This document shows, piece by piece, positions 32,862 to 42,049 of a stretch of 64,000 nt of DNA. A program made the translations under genes and the position numbers. Position 1 is the first letter of the stretch. Each line of letters begins with the position of its first letter. The notes under the pieces were generated by a model that was not told the origin of the DNA, did no database searches, and worked only from the letters and a program-made list of their open reading frames with translations. This DNA is from Nocardiopsis terrae (GTDB lineage Bacteria > Actinomycetota > Actinomycetes > Streptosporangiales > Streptosporangiaceae), in contig NZ_BMXJ01000001.1 of NCBI RefSeq assembly GCF_014651695.1, positions 722,944 through 786,943 of the forward strand, written 5' to 3'.

Positions 32862-34055
32862 ATGGCCGTCAACGACGAGCTGGTCGAGATGTTCGCCGGG
32901 CTGCTGGAGGACTCGCACCTGACGACGATCGAACAGCTCCCCGCGACAGTGCGCGGACGCGCCGAGAGGGCCGGGCTCCACCACGTGGCGATCTACGTGG
33001 CGGACCTCCAGCAGGACGTGCTACGACTGCTGCTCCACGACAAGGACCGGGGGGACCCCGAGTACGAGGAGACCGAGCTTCCGATCAACGGCACCCTGGC
33101 CGGACGGTCCTTCGAGACCCTCACGCCGCTGAGCGAGACCGGACCCGGGCTCGACCGGTGGTGGCTCCCCCTCCAGGACGGGGCCGAGCGGCTCGGGACG
33201 CTGCGCGTGGACGCCGAGGAGTCCGGTGACGACACCCTGCGGGCCATGCGGGCACTGGCGGTCATGGTCGCGATGCTGGTCGTGGTCAAACGCGAGTACA
33301 GCGACTCCTTCGCCCGACTGTGCCGCACCCGGCCGATGAGCGTGGCGGCCGAACTCCAGTGGAACCTGATGCCGCCGAGCGAGTTCGCCAACCACCAGGT
33401 GACGATCAGTGCCGTGCTGGAGCCCGCCTACGAGGTCGGCGGCGACGCCTTCGACTACGGGATCGACGGCGACGTGGCGCACGTGGCCGTGTTCGACGCG
33501 ATGGGCCACGACGTGACCGCGGGCCTGGCGGCCAACCTCGCGGTCGCCGCCTACCGCAAGAGCAGGCGGGAGGGCGCCACCCTGCTGGAGACGGGAGCAG
33601 CGATCGAGGCGACCCTGGTGGAGCACCTGGGCACCGTCCGCTACGTGACCGCCCTCATGGCCGACCTGAACATGAGGACCGGGCAGCTGACCTGGGTCAG
33701 CCACGGACACCACCCGCCGGTGCGCATCCGGGGCGGACGCCTGGTCGACCTCCCCGACTGCCTCCCGGGCTCCCCGCTCGGCGTCGACCTGGGTTTGGGC
33801 GCGGCCCTGTGCGAGGAGCAGCTCCGACCGGGGGACCGCCTGGTGCTGTTCACCGACGGGATCACCGAGACGCACGACCCGGGCGGCGACGAGTTCGGGC
33901 TGGACCGGTTCGTGAACTTCATCGTCCGCCACAACGCGGAGGGCCTGCCCGTCCCGGAGACCCTGCGGCGGCTGATCCACAACATCCTCAGCCACCACGG
34001 CGACACCCTCCAGGACGACGCCACGGTCCTGTTCATGGAGTGGCTGGGCCCCTGA
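32862..34055 (+). CDS. SpoIIE/RsbU-type PP2C serine phosphatase with N-terminal sensor domain
   Basis: The predicted product has 397 residues. Residues ~1-150 form a GAF-like sensor (TIEQLPATVRGRAERAGLHHVAIYVADLQQDVLRLLL ... RALAVMVAMLVVVKREYS). The PP2C_SIG catalytic domain at ~160-395 shows LQWNLMPPSEF, YEVGGDAFDYGIDG (metal Asp), AVFDAMGHDVTAGLAA (metal Asp), LTWVSHGHHPPVRIRGG, LGVDLGLG, LVLFTDGITETHD and DDATVLFMEW, a complete set. ATG 32862 is preferred; GTG 32853 is 3 codons upstream. Such phosphatases dephosphorylate anti-sigma-antagonist (STAS) proteins. No kinase or STAS gene is adjacent. Confidence 0.9.
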   Translation: MAVNDELVEMFAGLLEDSHLTTIEQLPATVRGRAERAGLHHVAIYVADLQQDVLRLLLHDKDRGDPEYEETELPINGTLAGRSFETLTPLSETGPGLDRWWLPLQDGAERLGTLRVDAEESGDDTLRAMRALAVMVAMLVVVKREYSDSFARLCRTRPMSVAAELQWNLMPPSEFANHQVTISAVLEPAYEVGGDAFDYGIDGDVAHVAVFDAMGHDVTAGLAANLAVAAYRKSRREGATLLETGAAIEATLVEHLGTVRYVTALMADLNMRTGQLTWVSHGHHPPVRIRGGRLVDLPDCLPGSPLGVDLGLGAALCEEQLRPGDRLVLFTDGITETHDPGGDEFGLDRFVNFIVRHNAEGLPVPETLRRLIHNILSHHGDTLQDDATVLFMEWLGP

Positions 34056-34074
34056 ACCGGGGTGCCGGACCAGT

Positions 34075-34098
34075 CCCGGGGCTCTGCTCAGCCCCGGG
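34075..34098. terminator. Hairpin shared by convergent genes
   Basis: CCCGGGGCT (34075-34083) and AGCCCCGGG (34090-34098) form a perfect 9-bp stem with a 6-nt loop. It lies between the phosphatase stop (34055) and alditol oxidase, and overlaps the latter's stop codon. Confidence 0.75.
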
Positions 34099-35359
34099 GG
34101 AAGAGCGCGTCGGTGAAGGGGTTGCGGAACTTCCCGTCCGGGTCGAAGCGCTCCAGCAGGCCCGCGAAGTCCGCGGCGCGTTCGTAGCCGCCGACGACCT
34201 CCGACGGTAGCAGCGTGGTGAGTTTGCCCCAGTGCGGTCGGGCGCCCAGCGGGGCGAGCCCCTCCTCCACCGCCCGCAGCGCGGGGGCCACCCTCTCCGG
34301 GTCCCGGACCCAGGTGAAGTGGAAGGTCGCCGAGTCCCGTCCTTGGGCGGGGCTGAGCCACAGGTCGTCGGCGCGGACCGTGCGCACCTCGGCGGTGTAC
34401 AGCACCGGGGCGATCAGGTGCCCGATCCCCCGCAGCGCGGCGAAGGCCTCCGGGGCCGCCGCGCGCGGCAGGTAGAGCTCGGACTGCAGCTCCTCCCCCG
34501 CGCTCGGGGGCAGTTCGGGCCGGAAGTGCGGAAGCCGCTCGAACCAGGGGCCAACGGATCCCAGCTGCTCCGTGGCGGCCCCGGTCGGCATCCCCGGCAC
34601 CGGGTGCTGGGGGTCGGCCGCCGGGCGTCCCCCGCCCCAGGCGCCCTCCGGTGAACCCTCGCGGTGCTTGAGCCAGACCCGGCCGGTGTCCGTGTTCCAG
34701 TCGGTGAACAGGCTGACGCTGTGGGCGGCACCGAACACCTCGTCGAACCCGGCTGCCGCCTCGTCCAGGGGCACGTCCAACCGGACCCGCTGGGACATCT
34801 CGAAGGCCGGTTCGATCTCCAGGGTGAGCCGGGTGACGACACCGAGCGCCCCGAGCGCCACCACCGCTCCGGGGAAGGTCCCGGGGTCGCCGTCCCGGCT
34901 CAGCCGCACGGTGCCGCCGTCCGGTCCGACCAGTTCCAGGCCGCGCACGGCGGCGGACAGGCAGCGCTGCCGGTCCCCGGAGCCGTGGGTTCCGGTGGCG
35001 CAGGACCCGGCCACCGAGATGTGCGGCAGCGAGGCCAGGTTGCCCAGGGCCCAGCCCTCCCGGTGCAGTGCGGCGGAGAGCTCGGCGTACCGGACCCCAG
35101 CCGCGACGGTCACGGTGGACGCGGACGGGTCGACCTCGATCTCCTCGGGGAGGGCGTCCAACCGGAGCAGGTCGTGCCCGGAGTCCGCGACCCCGTTGAA
35201 GGAGTGCCCGCTGCCGAGCGCACGGATCCGCGGACTGTCGCGGACCAGGGCGGAGAGTTCACCGAGGCTGGTGGGGCGGTGGATCCGCGGGCTGGCGTAG
35301 GTGAGGTTCCCGGCCCAGTTACGGACCGGCTCGAACGAGGGAGGCACAGAGGAGGACAT
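34088..35359 (-). CDS. aldO: Alditol (xylitol/sorbitol) oxidase, FAD-dependent
   Basis: This 423-residue flavoprotein of the VAO family closely follows Streptomyces alditol oxidase. It has the N-terminal NWAGNLTYASPRIHRP, the FAD-linkage motif LGSGHSFN with His52 at the position covalently bound to FAD in AldO, ASLPHISVAGSCATGTHGSG, VALGALGVVTRLTLEIEPAFEM and SVSLFTDW. The substrate-cap and C-terminal regions also match, with HFTWVRDPERV, RPHWGKLTTL and FDPDGKFRNPFT. GGAG 6 nt before ATG 35359 fits. The enzyme oxidises polyol C1 hydroxyls with O2 to aldoses and H2O2. It is a stand-alone gene. Confidence 0.93.
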   Translation of the reverse strand: MSSSVPPSFEPVRNWAGNLTYASPRIHRPTSLGELSALVRDSPRIRALGSGHSFNGVADSGHDLLRLDALPEEIEVDPSASTVTVAAGVRYAELSAALHREGWALGNLASLPHISVAGSCATGTHGSGDRQRCLSAAVRGLELVGPDGGTVRLSRDGDPGTFPGAVVALGALGVVTRLTLEIEPAFEMSQRVRLDVPLDEAAAGFDEVFGAAHSVSLFTDWNTDTGRVWLKHREGSPEGAWGGGRPAADPQHPVPGMPTGAATEQLGSVGPWFERLPHFRPELPPSAGEELQSELYLPRAAAPEAFAALRGIGHLIAPVLYTAEVRTVRADDLWLSPAQGRDSATFHFTWVRDPERVAPALRAVEEGLAPLGARPHWGKLTTLLPSEVVGGYERAADFAGLLERFDPDGKFRNPFTDALFPRG

Positions 35360-35491
35360 GGCGCGCTCCGGAGGTAGGGGTGGCTGTGCCAGACCCTACC
35401 CGGGAGCGGTTCCAGAGACCGGGCGGCGCATACCGTCAGGCCCTCCGCCAAGAGGGGCGGGCGCCCGCGGGGTCTCCACTCCCCGCCGGGC

Positions 35492-36763
35492 TCATAGGCC
35501 CTCGCCGTGCACGGGGCCGGGGGTGCCGTTCCCGTCGGTCAGCTGCGGCTCACCGGTGGCGCTCTCGGCCAGCCACTCGTCGAACTCCAGCTGGAAGTAG
35601 CTCCAGCCGTTGTCCCACTCCACCTGGCGGTCGGTACCGGTGGTCTCCAGGACGTCGCCCCTCAGGGTGTTCTCGAAGAACCACAGGGCGTCGTCCATCC
35701 GCAGGTTGGTGCAGCCGTTGGAGGTGTTGGCCGTGCCGATGTCGGGGTTGCCGGACGCCTCGTGCACGTATTCGCCGCTGTTGGTGGTGCGCACCGCGTA
35801 GGAGACCACGGTGCTGTAGCCGGGAAGGCCGTCGGGGATGGCGGTGGTACTGGAGTCCATCTCCTCGCGCTCGTGGTGGGACATGAGGACGTGGCTGCCG
35901 CTGGTGGTGGTGTTGAAGTCGGTGGTCGCGGCGCCGTTGCTCACCGGGATGGTGCGCTGCTGCTCGCCGTCGACGCTGATGACCATCTCGTGGTCGGGCA
36001 CGTGCATGGTGGCGATCAGTTCGCGGCCGACCTCGAACTCGAGCCGGTAGTCGCGCAGCCCGTAGACGCCCTCGGACGCCTCCACCCCCGCCAGGTGCAT
36101 GTCGACGGTGACGGTCTGGTAAGGCTCCCAGTACTCCTCGGGCCGGAAGACCGCCCTGGTCTCGCTCAGCCACCGCCACGAGCCCGGGACCGGGTGCTCG
36201 GAGGTGACCTCCATGGAGTTCTCGACCTGAACCTGATTGGTGACCGGCTGGGTGAAGTCGACGATGACGGGCATGCCCACGCCCGCGGTCTGCCCGCTGT
36301 TGGGGAAGTTGGAGGCCAGGTCCAGACCCTGTTCGGCTCCGGCGGCCAGGGTGGTGAACTCCGCGACCTCCTCGGTCTCGGTACCGTCCTCGCCCTCGGC
36401 GACCGCGGTGACCGTGACCTGCGCCCCGGGGCGCAGGTTCCAGTCGCTGACCCAGTCGGCCCCGTCCTCGCCGAGGGTGCCGGTCATCTCCCCCAGCGCG
36501 GGGTCCTCGCTCCCGGCCTCCGCGGAGACGTCCTGGTCCACCCGCACCTCGGTGATGGTGCCGCCCTCGGCCGAGACCCGCACGGGGGTGTTGGGAACGA
36601 CCTCGGAGGTACCCGCCTCGGGCGTGACGCTGATGGAGACGTCACCGCCCCCGGTCGTGGCCTGCGGCTCGGCCTCGGTGGGGGTGCAGGCCGCGGTCGC
36701 CAGCGCGAGCGCCGCGGCCCCGATGCCGTACCGGCGAACCGCCGTTCGGGGGAACCTGAACAT
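35492..36763 (-). CDS. Lipoprotein L,D-transpeptidase with Ig-like domains (LdtMt2 type)
   Basis: This is a 423-residue exported enzyme. AGGAGG is 9 nt before ATG 36763. The signal peptide ends in a lipobox-like LATAAC, so lipid anchoring is likely. Two beta-rich Ig-like (BIG) domains follow (~35-250), then a YkuD catalytic domain (~255-400). The active-site stretch is VHEASGNPDIGTANTSNGCTNLRMDDALW, with the catalytic Cys in SNGC and the His in VHEAS. It shows SNGCTNLR, which differs from the usual SHGCIR of LdtMt2; the His/Cys core is kept. It makes 3-3 peptidoglycan crosslinks. An MMPL gene, also minus strand, is upstream but separated by a terminator. Confidence 0.88.
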   Translation of the reverse strand: MFRFPRTAVRRYGIGAAALALATAACTPTEAEPQATTGGGDVSISVTPEAGTSEVVPNTPVRVSAEGGTITEVRVDQDVSAEAGSEDPALGEMTGTLGEDGADWVSDWNLRPGAQVTVTAVAEGEDGTETEEVAEFTTLAAGAEQGLDLASNFPNSGQTAGVGMPVIVDFTQPVTNQVQVENSMEVTSEHPVPGSWRWLSETRAVFRPEEYWEPYQTVTVDMHLAGVEASEGVYGLRDYRLEFEVGRELIATMHVPDHEMVISVDGEQQRTIPVSNGAATTDFNTTTSGSHVLMSHHEREEMDSSTTAIPDGLPGYSTVVSYAVRTTNSGEYVHEASGNPDIGTANTSNGCTNLRMDDALWFFENTLRGDVLETTGTDRQVEWDNGWSYFQLEFDEWLAESATGEPQLTDGNGTPGPVHGEGL

Positions 36764-36905
36764 CCTGCCGGACCTCCTACTGCCGTGTGCGCTCTCCACA
36801 CGTAGTAAGACCTGCGGCAGCCGGAAGGGTTCGCGTCCGACGGAAGTTTTCTTGTGGTTTCAACTGTTTCGTCCGCCGGGTTCCCGCCACCCGGTCCTCC
36901 GGGAG

Positions 36906-36941
36906 GGCTGCCCCGACCGGGGCCATGGGGCCGGGGCAGCC
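36906..36941 (-). terminator. Terminator of the MMPL gene
   Basis: GGCTGCCCCG (36906-36915) and CGGGGCAGCC (36932-36941) form a perfect 10-bp stem, 11 nt beyond the MMPL stop codon. Confidence 0.78.
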
Positions 36942-36951
36942 GCAGGCGGGC

Positions 36952-39489
36952 TCAGCCCCGCTGGGGGCCGGCCCCGTCGGACTCGGTCCGCAGGTTCGCT
37001 CCCTCGATGTCGACGTCCGGCAGAACACGGCCCAACCATCGCGGAAGCCACCAGGCCGCCTTGCCGAAGAGCGCCATCACGGCCGGGACGAGCGTCATCC
37101 TGACCAGGAACGCGTCCACCAGGACCCCGACGGCCAACGCGAAGGCGACCGGCTGGATGGTGGTGTTGTCGCTGAAGACGAACGACGCGAACACCGCGAA
37201 CATGATGACGGCGGCGCAGACCACCACCCGGGCGCTGGCACGGAAACCGCTCACGACGGCGTGCCGGGCGTCCCCCTCGTGGATGAAGTCCTCCCGCATC
37301 CGGCTGACCAGGAAGACCTCGTAATCCATGGCCAGACCGAACAGGGTTCCGATGAGCACGATCGGCAGGAACGACAGCAGTGTCTCGGTGGGTGTGACCC
37401 CGAGCAGGGCGCTGCCGTGACCCCACTGGAACACGGCGACCGTCGCGCCGAGCGCCGCACCCATGCTCAGGACGAAACCCAGTGCGGCCTTGAGCGGCAC
37501 CAGGATGGAACGGAAGACGAGCATCAGCAGCACCAGGGCCAGACCCACCACGACCGCGAGGAAGAGCGGCATCGCCTCGGCGATCCGCTCGGAGGTGTCG
37601 ATGCTGGTCGCGGTCGCGCCGGTGACGGAGATGGTGGCTCCGGTGTCGGACTCCCAACCCGAGCGCGCGTCACGGATGTCGTGCAGCAGTTCCTCGGTCC
37701 GCACCGAGGAGGGTCCGTCCTCCGGTACCGCCACGACCATCGCGGTGTCCCCGTCGTCGTTGCGGACCGGCGACTGCACGCTTTCGACCGCGTCGAAGGA
37801 CTCCAGTTCTTCCCGGACCCGTTCGGCGTCGCCGGTGTCCTCGGACTCCACCGTCACCAGCAGGGAAGCGTTGAAACCCTCGCCGAACTCCTCGGTGATG
37901 ATGTCGTAGGCCCGGTGCTGGGTGCTGTCGGGAGCACTGGACTCGTCCGTGGGCAGGCCCAGCCTCATGCTCTGGATCGGCAGCAGAGCCGCCCCGAGGA
38001 CGACGAGAACCGCGATCACGGCCAGGATCGGGCGCCGGGTCACGGCACGGGCCCACCGGGAGCCGAGCGTGGATTCGGCCGTCAGGGCCCTCTCCGCACG
38101 CGCGCCCAGTCCGGGCAGCCGCCCCGCGCGCACCCGCCCGCCGAGCAGGCCCAGAACCGCGGGCAGCAGGGTGACTGCGACCAGAACCGAGAAGCTCACG
38201 GTGACGGCGGCGGAGACGCCCATGACCGTCAGGAACGGGATCCGGACGACGGACAGACCCAGCAGGGCGATCACCACGGTCACACCGGCGAAGACGACCG
38301 CACTTCCGGCCGTGCCGATGGCCCGGCCCGTGGACTCCTGCGGATCCATGCCCTCCAGGATCTGCTGGCGGTGCCGGGCGAGCACGAAGAGGCTGTAGTC
38401 GATGCCCACGGCCAGCCCGAGCATCAGCGCCAGCAGGGGGGCGGTACTGGTCAGCTCCAGGATCCGGGAGAGTGCGTAGACCAGGGCCATGCCCGCGCCC
38501 GCGCCGGTCAGGGCCATGAGGATCGGGAGCCCCGCCGCCACGACGGCTCCGAAGTTCAGGATGAGAACGCCCAGCGCGACGAGCAGGCCCACGCCCTCGC
38601 CGCCGTGGATACCGGCGACCTGGGCGGCGGTGATCGACTGGCCGCTGAACTCGACGGTCAGCCCGGCCCGCTCGGCCTCGTCGCCGCTGTCGAGCAGTTC
38701 GTCCACGGTCCGGGAGGGAACACTGCCGTCGGGTTCGACGAACTGCACCTGGAGTAGTGCCGTGGTCCCGTCGTCGGAGAAGAGCGGGATCTGTTCCCTC
38801 AGTTCGTCGTCGATCCGCTCGGTGGCCTCCTCGGGGAGGTCGTCCTCCTCGATACGGCGGTCGACCTCCTGCTCGACCTGGGACCGGGCCTGCTCCTCGT
38901 CGAAGCCGGGCGCCTGGGAGCGGACCTGCTCGCGTGCCTGTTCCTCGGCCTGCTCCAACGCCTGCTCACGGCCCGGCGCGCCCTCGGGGAACTGTGCCTC
39001 CGCGGCCGAACGCGCCTGTTCGACGGCCTCCTCCTCGGCATCGGCCAACTCGGAGTCGTACTCCGCACGCGCCTGTTCCATGCCCTCCTCCACCATGGAG
39101 GAACGCACCTCGTCACTGTTCAGGGCCTGGTCGTAGCCCTGTTCGTACAGCTCGAAGGGGTCGGTGACCGACTCGACGCCGTCGATGTCCCCGACCTCGT
39201 CGGCGGTGTCCCGGACGGCCTCCTCGTACTCGCCGGAAGCGATGTCCTCGTCCTCCGGGGCTTCGAGGACCACGGTGGCGCGGCCCCCGCTGCGTTCGGG
39301 GAACCGCTCCTGAAGCATGTCCACGGTGTCCTGGGACTCGGTCCCGGGGATCGAGAAGGAGTCGTTGACCGGAACACGGAACACGGCGGCGGCCGTGGCC
39401 AACGCGGCCACCAGGGCGATCCACGCGATGATGACCGACCACCGGTGTCGGTAGGTGAACTTTCCCAGCCGGTACAGGAGCGTTGCCAT
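36952..39489 (-). CDS. MMPL-family RND transporter with coiled-coil insertion
   Basis: The predicted product has 845 residues: helix 1 (SVIIAWIALVAALATAAAVF), the first porter domain, then five helices (ILMALTGAGAGMALVYALSRILELTSTAPLLALMLGLAVGIDYSLFVLARHRQQ...), a second porter domain and a second helix set (LIGTLFGLAMDYEVFLVSRMREDF). The two GIDYS and AMDYE motifs carry the proton-relay aspartates of MMPL proteins. Residues ~130-232 form an unusual insertion of repeated acidic heptads (EQARAEYD, EEEAVEQARSAAEAQ, EQALEQAEEQAREQV, ARSQVEQEVDRRIEEDD) that is predicted coiled coil. These proteins export lipids or siderophores. Cargo unknown. It is transcribed alone, away from the exported-peptide cassette. 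Confidence 0.88.
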   Translation of the reverse strand: MATLLYRLGKFTYRHRWSVIIAWIALVAALATAAAVFRVPVNDSFSIPGTESQDTVDMLQERFPERSGGRATVVLEAPEDEDIASGEYEEAVRDTADEVGDIDGVESVTDPFELYEQGYDQALNSDEVRSSMVEEGMEQARAEYDSELADAEEEAVEQARSAAEAQFPEGAPGREQALEQAEEQAREQVRSQAPGFDEEQARSQVEQEVDRRIEEDDLPEEATERIDDELREQIPLFSDDGTTALLQVQFVEPDGSVPSRTVDELLDSGDEAERAGLTVEFSGQSITAAQVAGIHGGEGVGLLVALGVLILNFGAVVAAGLPILMALTGAGAGMALVYALSRILELTSTAPLLALMLGLAVGIDYSLFVLARHRQQILEGMDPQESTGRAIGTAGSAVVFAGVTVVIALLGLSVVRIPFLTVMGVSAAVTVSFSVLVAVTLLPAVLGLLGGRVRAGRLPGLGARAERALTAESTLGSRWARAVTRRPILAVIAVLVVLGAALLPIQSMRLGLPTDESSAPDSTQHRAYDIITEEFGEGFNASLLVTVESEDTGDAERVREELESFDAVESVQSPVRNDDGDTAMVVAVPEDGPSSVRTEELLHDIRDARSGWESDTGATISVTGATATSIDTSERIAEAMPLFLAVVVGLALVLLMLVFRSILVPLKAALGFVLSMGAALGATVAVFQWGHGSALLGVTPTETLLSFLPIVLIGTLFGLAMDYEVFLVSRMREDFIHEGDARHAVVSGFRASARVVVCAAVIMFAVFASFVFSDNTTIQPVAFALAVGVLVDAFLVRMTLVPAVMALFGKAAWWLPRWLGRVLPDVDIEGANLRTESDGAGPQRG

Positions 39490-39954
39490 CGTTTCATCTC
39501 TGTAGTCGTCGGGTATTCGGCGCCATCAGGCCGGGCAGCCCGCTTACCGGGCGTTCCTCCGCCTCTGACGGCTCACAACGAGTCCGCGCGTCGCACGGCG
39601 AGGACCCTCGCGTGCGGTTGTGCACTCACTCACCCTGGGTCATCTTCGGTGCCGGACCGGGGTGCGTTCACTCCTCGGCGTGTCCGGGAGGCGGGCGTTC
39701 GCGACGTCCCGGACCGGCCTGGCCGGATGCGGACACGGAATCACCCGGGGTGAAGGGGCTGTCGTCCTCCGCTCAACCGGGACCGCGCTGCGACAGGCCC
39801 GCACCTGCACGTCCCCGTCGGCCGCCAGGACGAAGCATCCGGAAGGAGAAACCCTTGACTGACCCTGGGTGCCGCCAACAGACGACTCCCCTTGAACCGC
39901 TCTCGCCGCCTCTGTAGAAAAGGCCCCGAAGAATTCCCCTCCCACGGAAAAGCG
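39490..39954. other. 465-nt divergent intergenic region
   Basis: It holds the promoter of the MMPL gene (minus) and that of the secreted peptide (plus). Short frames in it look non-coding. AAGGAGAAACCCTTG at ~39841 resembles a ribosome-binding site with a TTG start followed by a stop after two codons, so it is not a gene. I see no clear operator. Confidence 0.4.
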
Positions 39955-40290
39955 ATGAAGATGATCAGACCGAAAGAAGCATCCGCACGGAAAGGCACAC
40001 GCCGGCCGGTCCTGGCCGGGCTCTTCGCCCTGACCGCGGCTGCCTCCCTCGGCCTCGTGGACCTGGCCGCGGCAGACCCCGCGCAGGCGTGTGTACGCGG
40101 CACCCGGGACGTCACCCTCTCCTATGCGCGCGCCAGCACATCCACCAGCGGCTGCACCGCGGAGGGGCGTTCCTGGGCCTACCATGGGAGCGCTTCCGAA
40201 TCCACCGGCTGGCATCAGGTGAGCACGACCGCCTACGCAGCCAGCAGCCGCGGAGCGACCCCCCGCTTCGCGGACTACTCGTTCCGCTGA
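39955..40290 (+). CDS. Small secreted Cys-containing peptide, bacteriocin-like
   Basis: This is a 111-residue protein. ATG 39955 has GGAAAAG directly upstream; an in-frame ATG at 39961 is possible. A twin-basic lead (RPKEASARKGTRRP) precedes a hydrophobic core (VLAGLFALTAAASLGLVDLAA), with cleavage likely at ADPAQA before CVRG. The mature ~65-residue part has just two Cys (ACVRG, SGCTAE), is rich in Ser, Thr, Ala and Tyr, and ends RFADYSFR. It stands first in a run with a lipoprotein, a peptidoglycan-binding adaptor and an ABC exporter, the layout of small-bacteriocin loci such as lactococcin 972. I cannot show sequence homology to that family. Function unproven. Confidence 0.6.
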   Translation: MKMIRPKEASARKGTRRPVLAGLFALTAAASLGLVDLAAADPAQACVRGTRDVTLSYARASTSTSGCTAEGRSWAYHGSASESTGWHQVSTTAYAASSRGATPRFADYSFR

Positions 40291-40352
40291 CCCCCCGTCG
40301 CGGCTGCCCGGGGAACCGCCTCAGGCAGTCGCGGCCTTCGGAAGGAAACCCA

Positions 40353-40988
40353 TTGCACAGGAAAGCCGGAGCCAGCGCCCTCCTCACGGTTCTCGTGTTG
40401 GCCGGCTGCGGAGCGCAGGAGTCGCCGGAGGGGATGTCGGAGGCCGCGCAGGCGGCCGGGACCATGGACGAGAGCCTCACCGAACTCCTCGAGGCGGCGA
40501 AGGAACGTTCCACCACCGACTTCGAACGCGAAACCCTCGACCGCGCCGTGGAGAACGGCGGCCTGACCCAACAGGACTACGAGGAGGCCTTCAACCGGTA
40601 CCAGGAATGCGCCGAAGCCGCCGGCCTCCAGGAGACGTACCGGAAGATGCCCAGCGGCCTCTACCGACTCGTCGAGACCGGGAGCGGTGACAGCGAGGAC
40701 TCCATGGCCACGGCCATGGACGCCAACGCCGAATGCGCCGACGGGACCATCATGCGGATCGAGTCGATGTACGCGCTACAGATCGGCAACCCGCACATGC
40801 TGGCGGACTCCAGGGCCGCGGTCATCCAGTGCCTCTACGAACAGGGGCACATCGAGGCCGACTACTCCATGGCCGACTTCGACCGCGACATGGAGGACGG
40901 CATGCGAAGCGCCCCCTTCGACCTGGCCGACGAGGCCGTGGACGACTGCTTCTACAGTTCCGGCTTCGCGATCTCCGCGCAGACGTGA
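40353..40988 (+). CDS. Secreted lipoprotein of unknown function
   Basis: TTG 40353 has AAGGAAA 5 nt upstream and gives a short signal peptide (HRKAGASALLTVLVLAGCGAQ) with a perfect lipobox LAGC. The 211-residue mature protein is acidic and helical, with a Cys-containing repeat-like plan (ECAEAAGLQETY, NAECADGTIMRIESMY, QCLYEQGHIEADY, DDCFYSSGFA), where Cys recur about every 30-50 residues. There is no known domain. It lies 62 nt past the small peptide and overlaps or abuts the adaptor gene. It could be an immunity or accessory lipoprotein of the export cassette; that is inference. Confidence 0.65.
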   Translation: MHRKAGASALLTVLVLAGCGAQESPEGMSEAAQAAGTMDESLTELLEAAKERSTTDFERETLDRAVENGGLTQQDYEEAFNRYQECAEAAGLQETYRKMPSGLYRLVETGSGDSEDSMATAMDANAECADGTIMRIESMYALQIGNPHMLADSRAAVIQCLYEQGHIEADYSMADFDRDMEDGMRSAPFDLADEAVDDCFYSSGFAISAQT

Positions 40989-40999
40989 GAAGGGGCAGA

Positions 41000-42049
41000 G
41001 TGCGGTTCCGCCCCAACGGAGGCGCTCCGCTGACGGCCCTGGTACTGGTCGCGGCCGCAGGCACAGCGGGCTTCCTGCTCCGCCCCGCGGAGCCACCCGC
41101 CAACCTGGCCTCCGGCGGGGCCGCGGACTCCGCGCCCTCGTCCGTGGAGAGCTTCTCCGACGAGCACAGTGTGGAGGTGGGCCTGGAGGCAGGCCCCGAT
41201 CTCGACCTGGAGGTGGGCCGCGGGGGCCGGGTGACGGCCACGGAGTGCACGACCGGGGCGACACTGGTGTCCGGTGAGGCTGCCGCCGAAATCGACGGCG
41301 AACCGGTCCTGGCCCTGGCGACATCCGCTCCCCTCCACCGCGACCTGTCGCAGGGCGATCGCGGCCCGGACGTGACCGCGCTGCAGGGCGAACTCAACCG
41401 GCTCGGCCACGGTACGGCCGAGGACGGCACCTACGGCGAGGGGACCGCCAGCGCCGTGCGCGCCTTCCAGCGGGACGGCGGACTGTCCCGCCCGGACGGT
41501 CGGATGTCGTTGGCGGACACCCTGTGGATACCCGCTGCGGAGGCCGTGGTGGGAGAGTGCCACGCACCGCTCGGCAGTACCGTGGGCGCCGGCTCCCTCT
41601 TCGCGACGGTTCCCGGGGCCCTGGCGGGGGTGACCGTCGAATCCCCGTTCACCACGCGCGTCGACGGCGAACGCGTTCTGACGGTCGGCGGCGTCACCGG
41701 CCCGGTCGACGCCGACGGGCGGGGTGACGACCCGGACTTCCTCCGGGAACTGTCCGACACCGCGGAGGCCCGTGCTGCCCGTGGGGGAGACGAGACCCTG
41801 GTCATGGGCAGCCTCGCCCTCGCCGAACCGGTGGAGGTTCTCAGGGTCCCTCCCGGAGCGCTCGCCGGAAACAGCGACGGCACCGGATGCCTGGTATCCG
41901 AAGGACGCACCCACGCGGTCGACATCGTCGGCTCCACCATCGGCTCGACCCTGGTCGTCCCGGCCGGGGGCGGGGACCCGGCGACACTGCCCGGTCACGT
42001 GGACCTCGGGGGGACCGGGGCACGGACCTGTCGGGGAACGGAATCGTGA
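41000..42049 (+). CDS. Exported peptidoglycan-binding adaptor (membrane-fusion-like)
   Basis: GTG 41000 has AAGGGG 5 nt upstream; GTG 40985 would overlap the previous stop by 4 nt. The 349-residue protein has one N-terminal membrane helix (PLTALVLVAAAGTAGFLLRP), a beta-rich region, then a PG_binding_1 domain (LSQGDRGPDVTALQGELNRLGHGTAEDGTYGEGTASAVRAFQRDGGL) and a further beta-rich region (HAPLGSTVGAGSLFATVPGALAGVTVESPFTTRVDG). Together this is the plan of actinobacterial peptidoglycan-binding/HlyD-like adaptors that sit beside MacB-type ATPases. It overlaps the ATPase start by 4 nt. Confidence 0.78.
   Translation: MRFRPNGGAPLTALVLVAAAGTAGFLLRPAEPPANLASGGAADSAPSSVESFSDEHSVEVGLEAGPDLDLEVGRGGRVTATECTTGATLVSGEAAAEIDGEPVLALATSAPLHRDLSQGDRGPDVTALQGELNRLGHGTAEDGTYGEGTASAVRAFQRDGGLSRPDGRMSLADTLWIPAAEAVVGECHAPLGSTVGAGSLFATVPGALAGVTVESPFTTRVDGERVLTVGGVTGPVDADGRGDDPDFLRELSDTAEARAARGGDETLVMGSLALAEPVEVLRVPPGALAGNSDGTGCLVSEGRTHAVDIVGSTIGSTLVVPAGGGDPATLPGHVDLGGTGARTCRGTES

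Noticed and set aside
39955..40290. Assignment of the small secreted peptide to the lactococcin 972 family
   Set aside because: The gene context is similar, but I could not recognise the family's conserved W/Y-H-x-N-Y pattern. It is kept as bacteriocin-like only.
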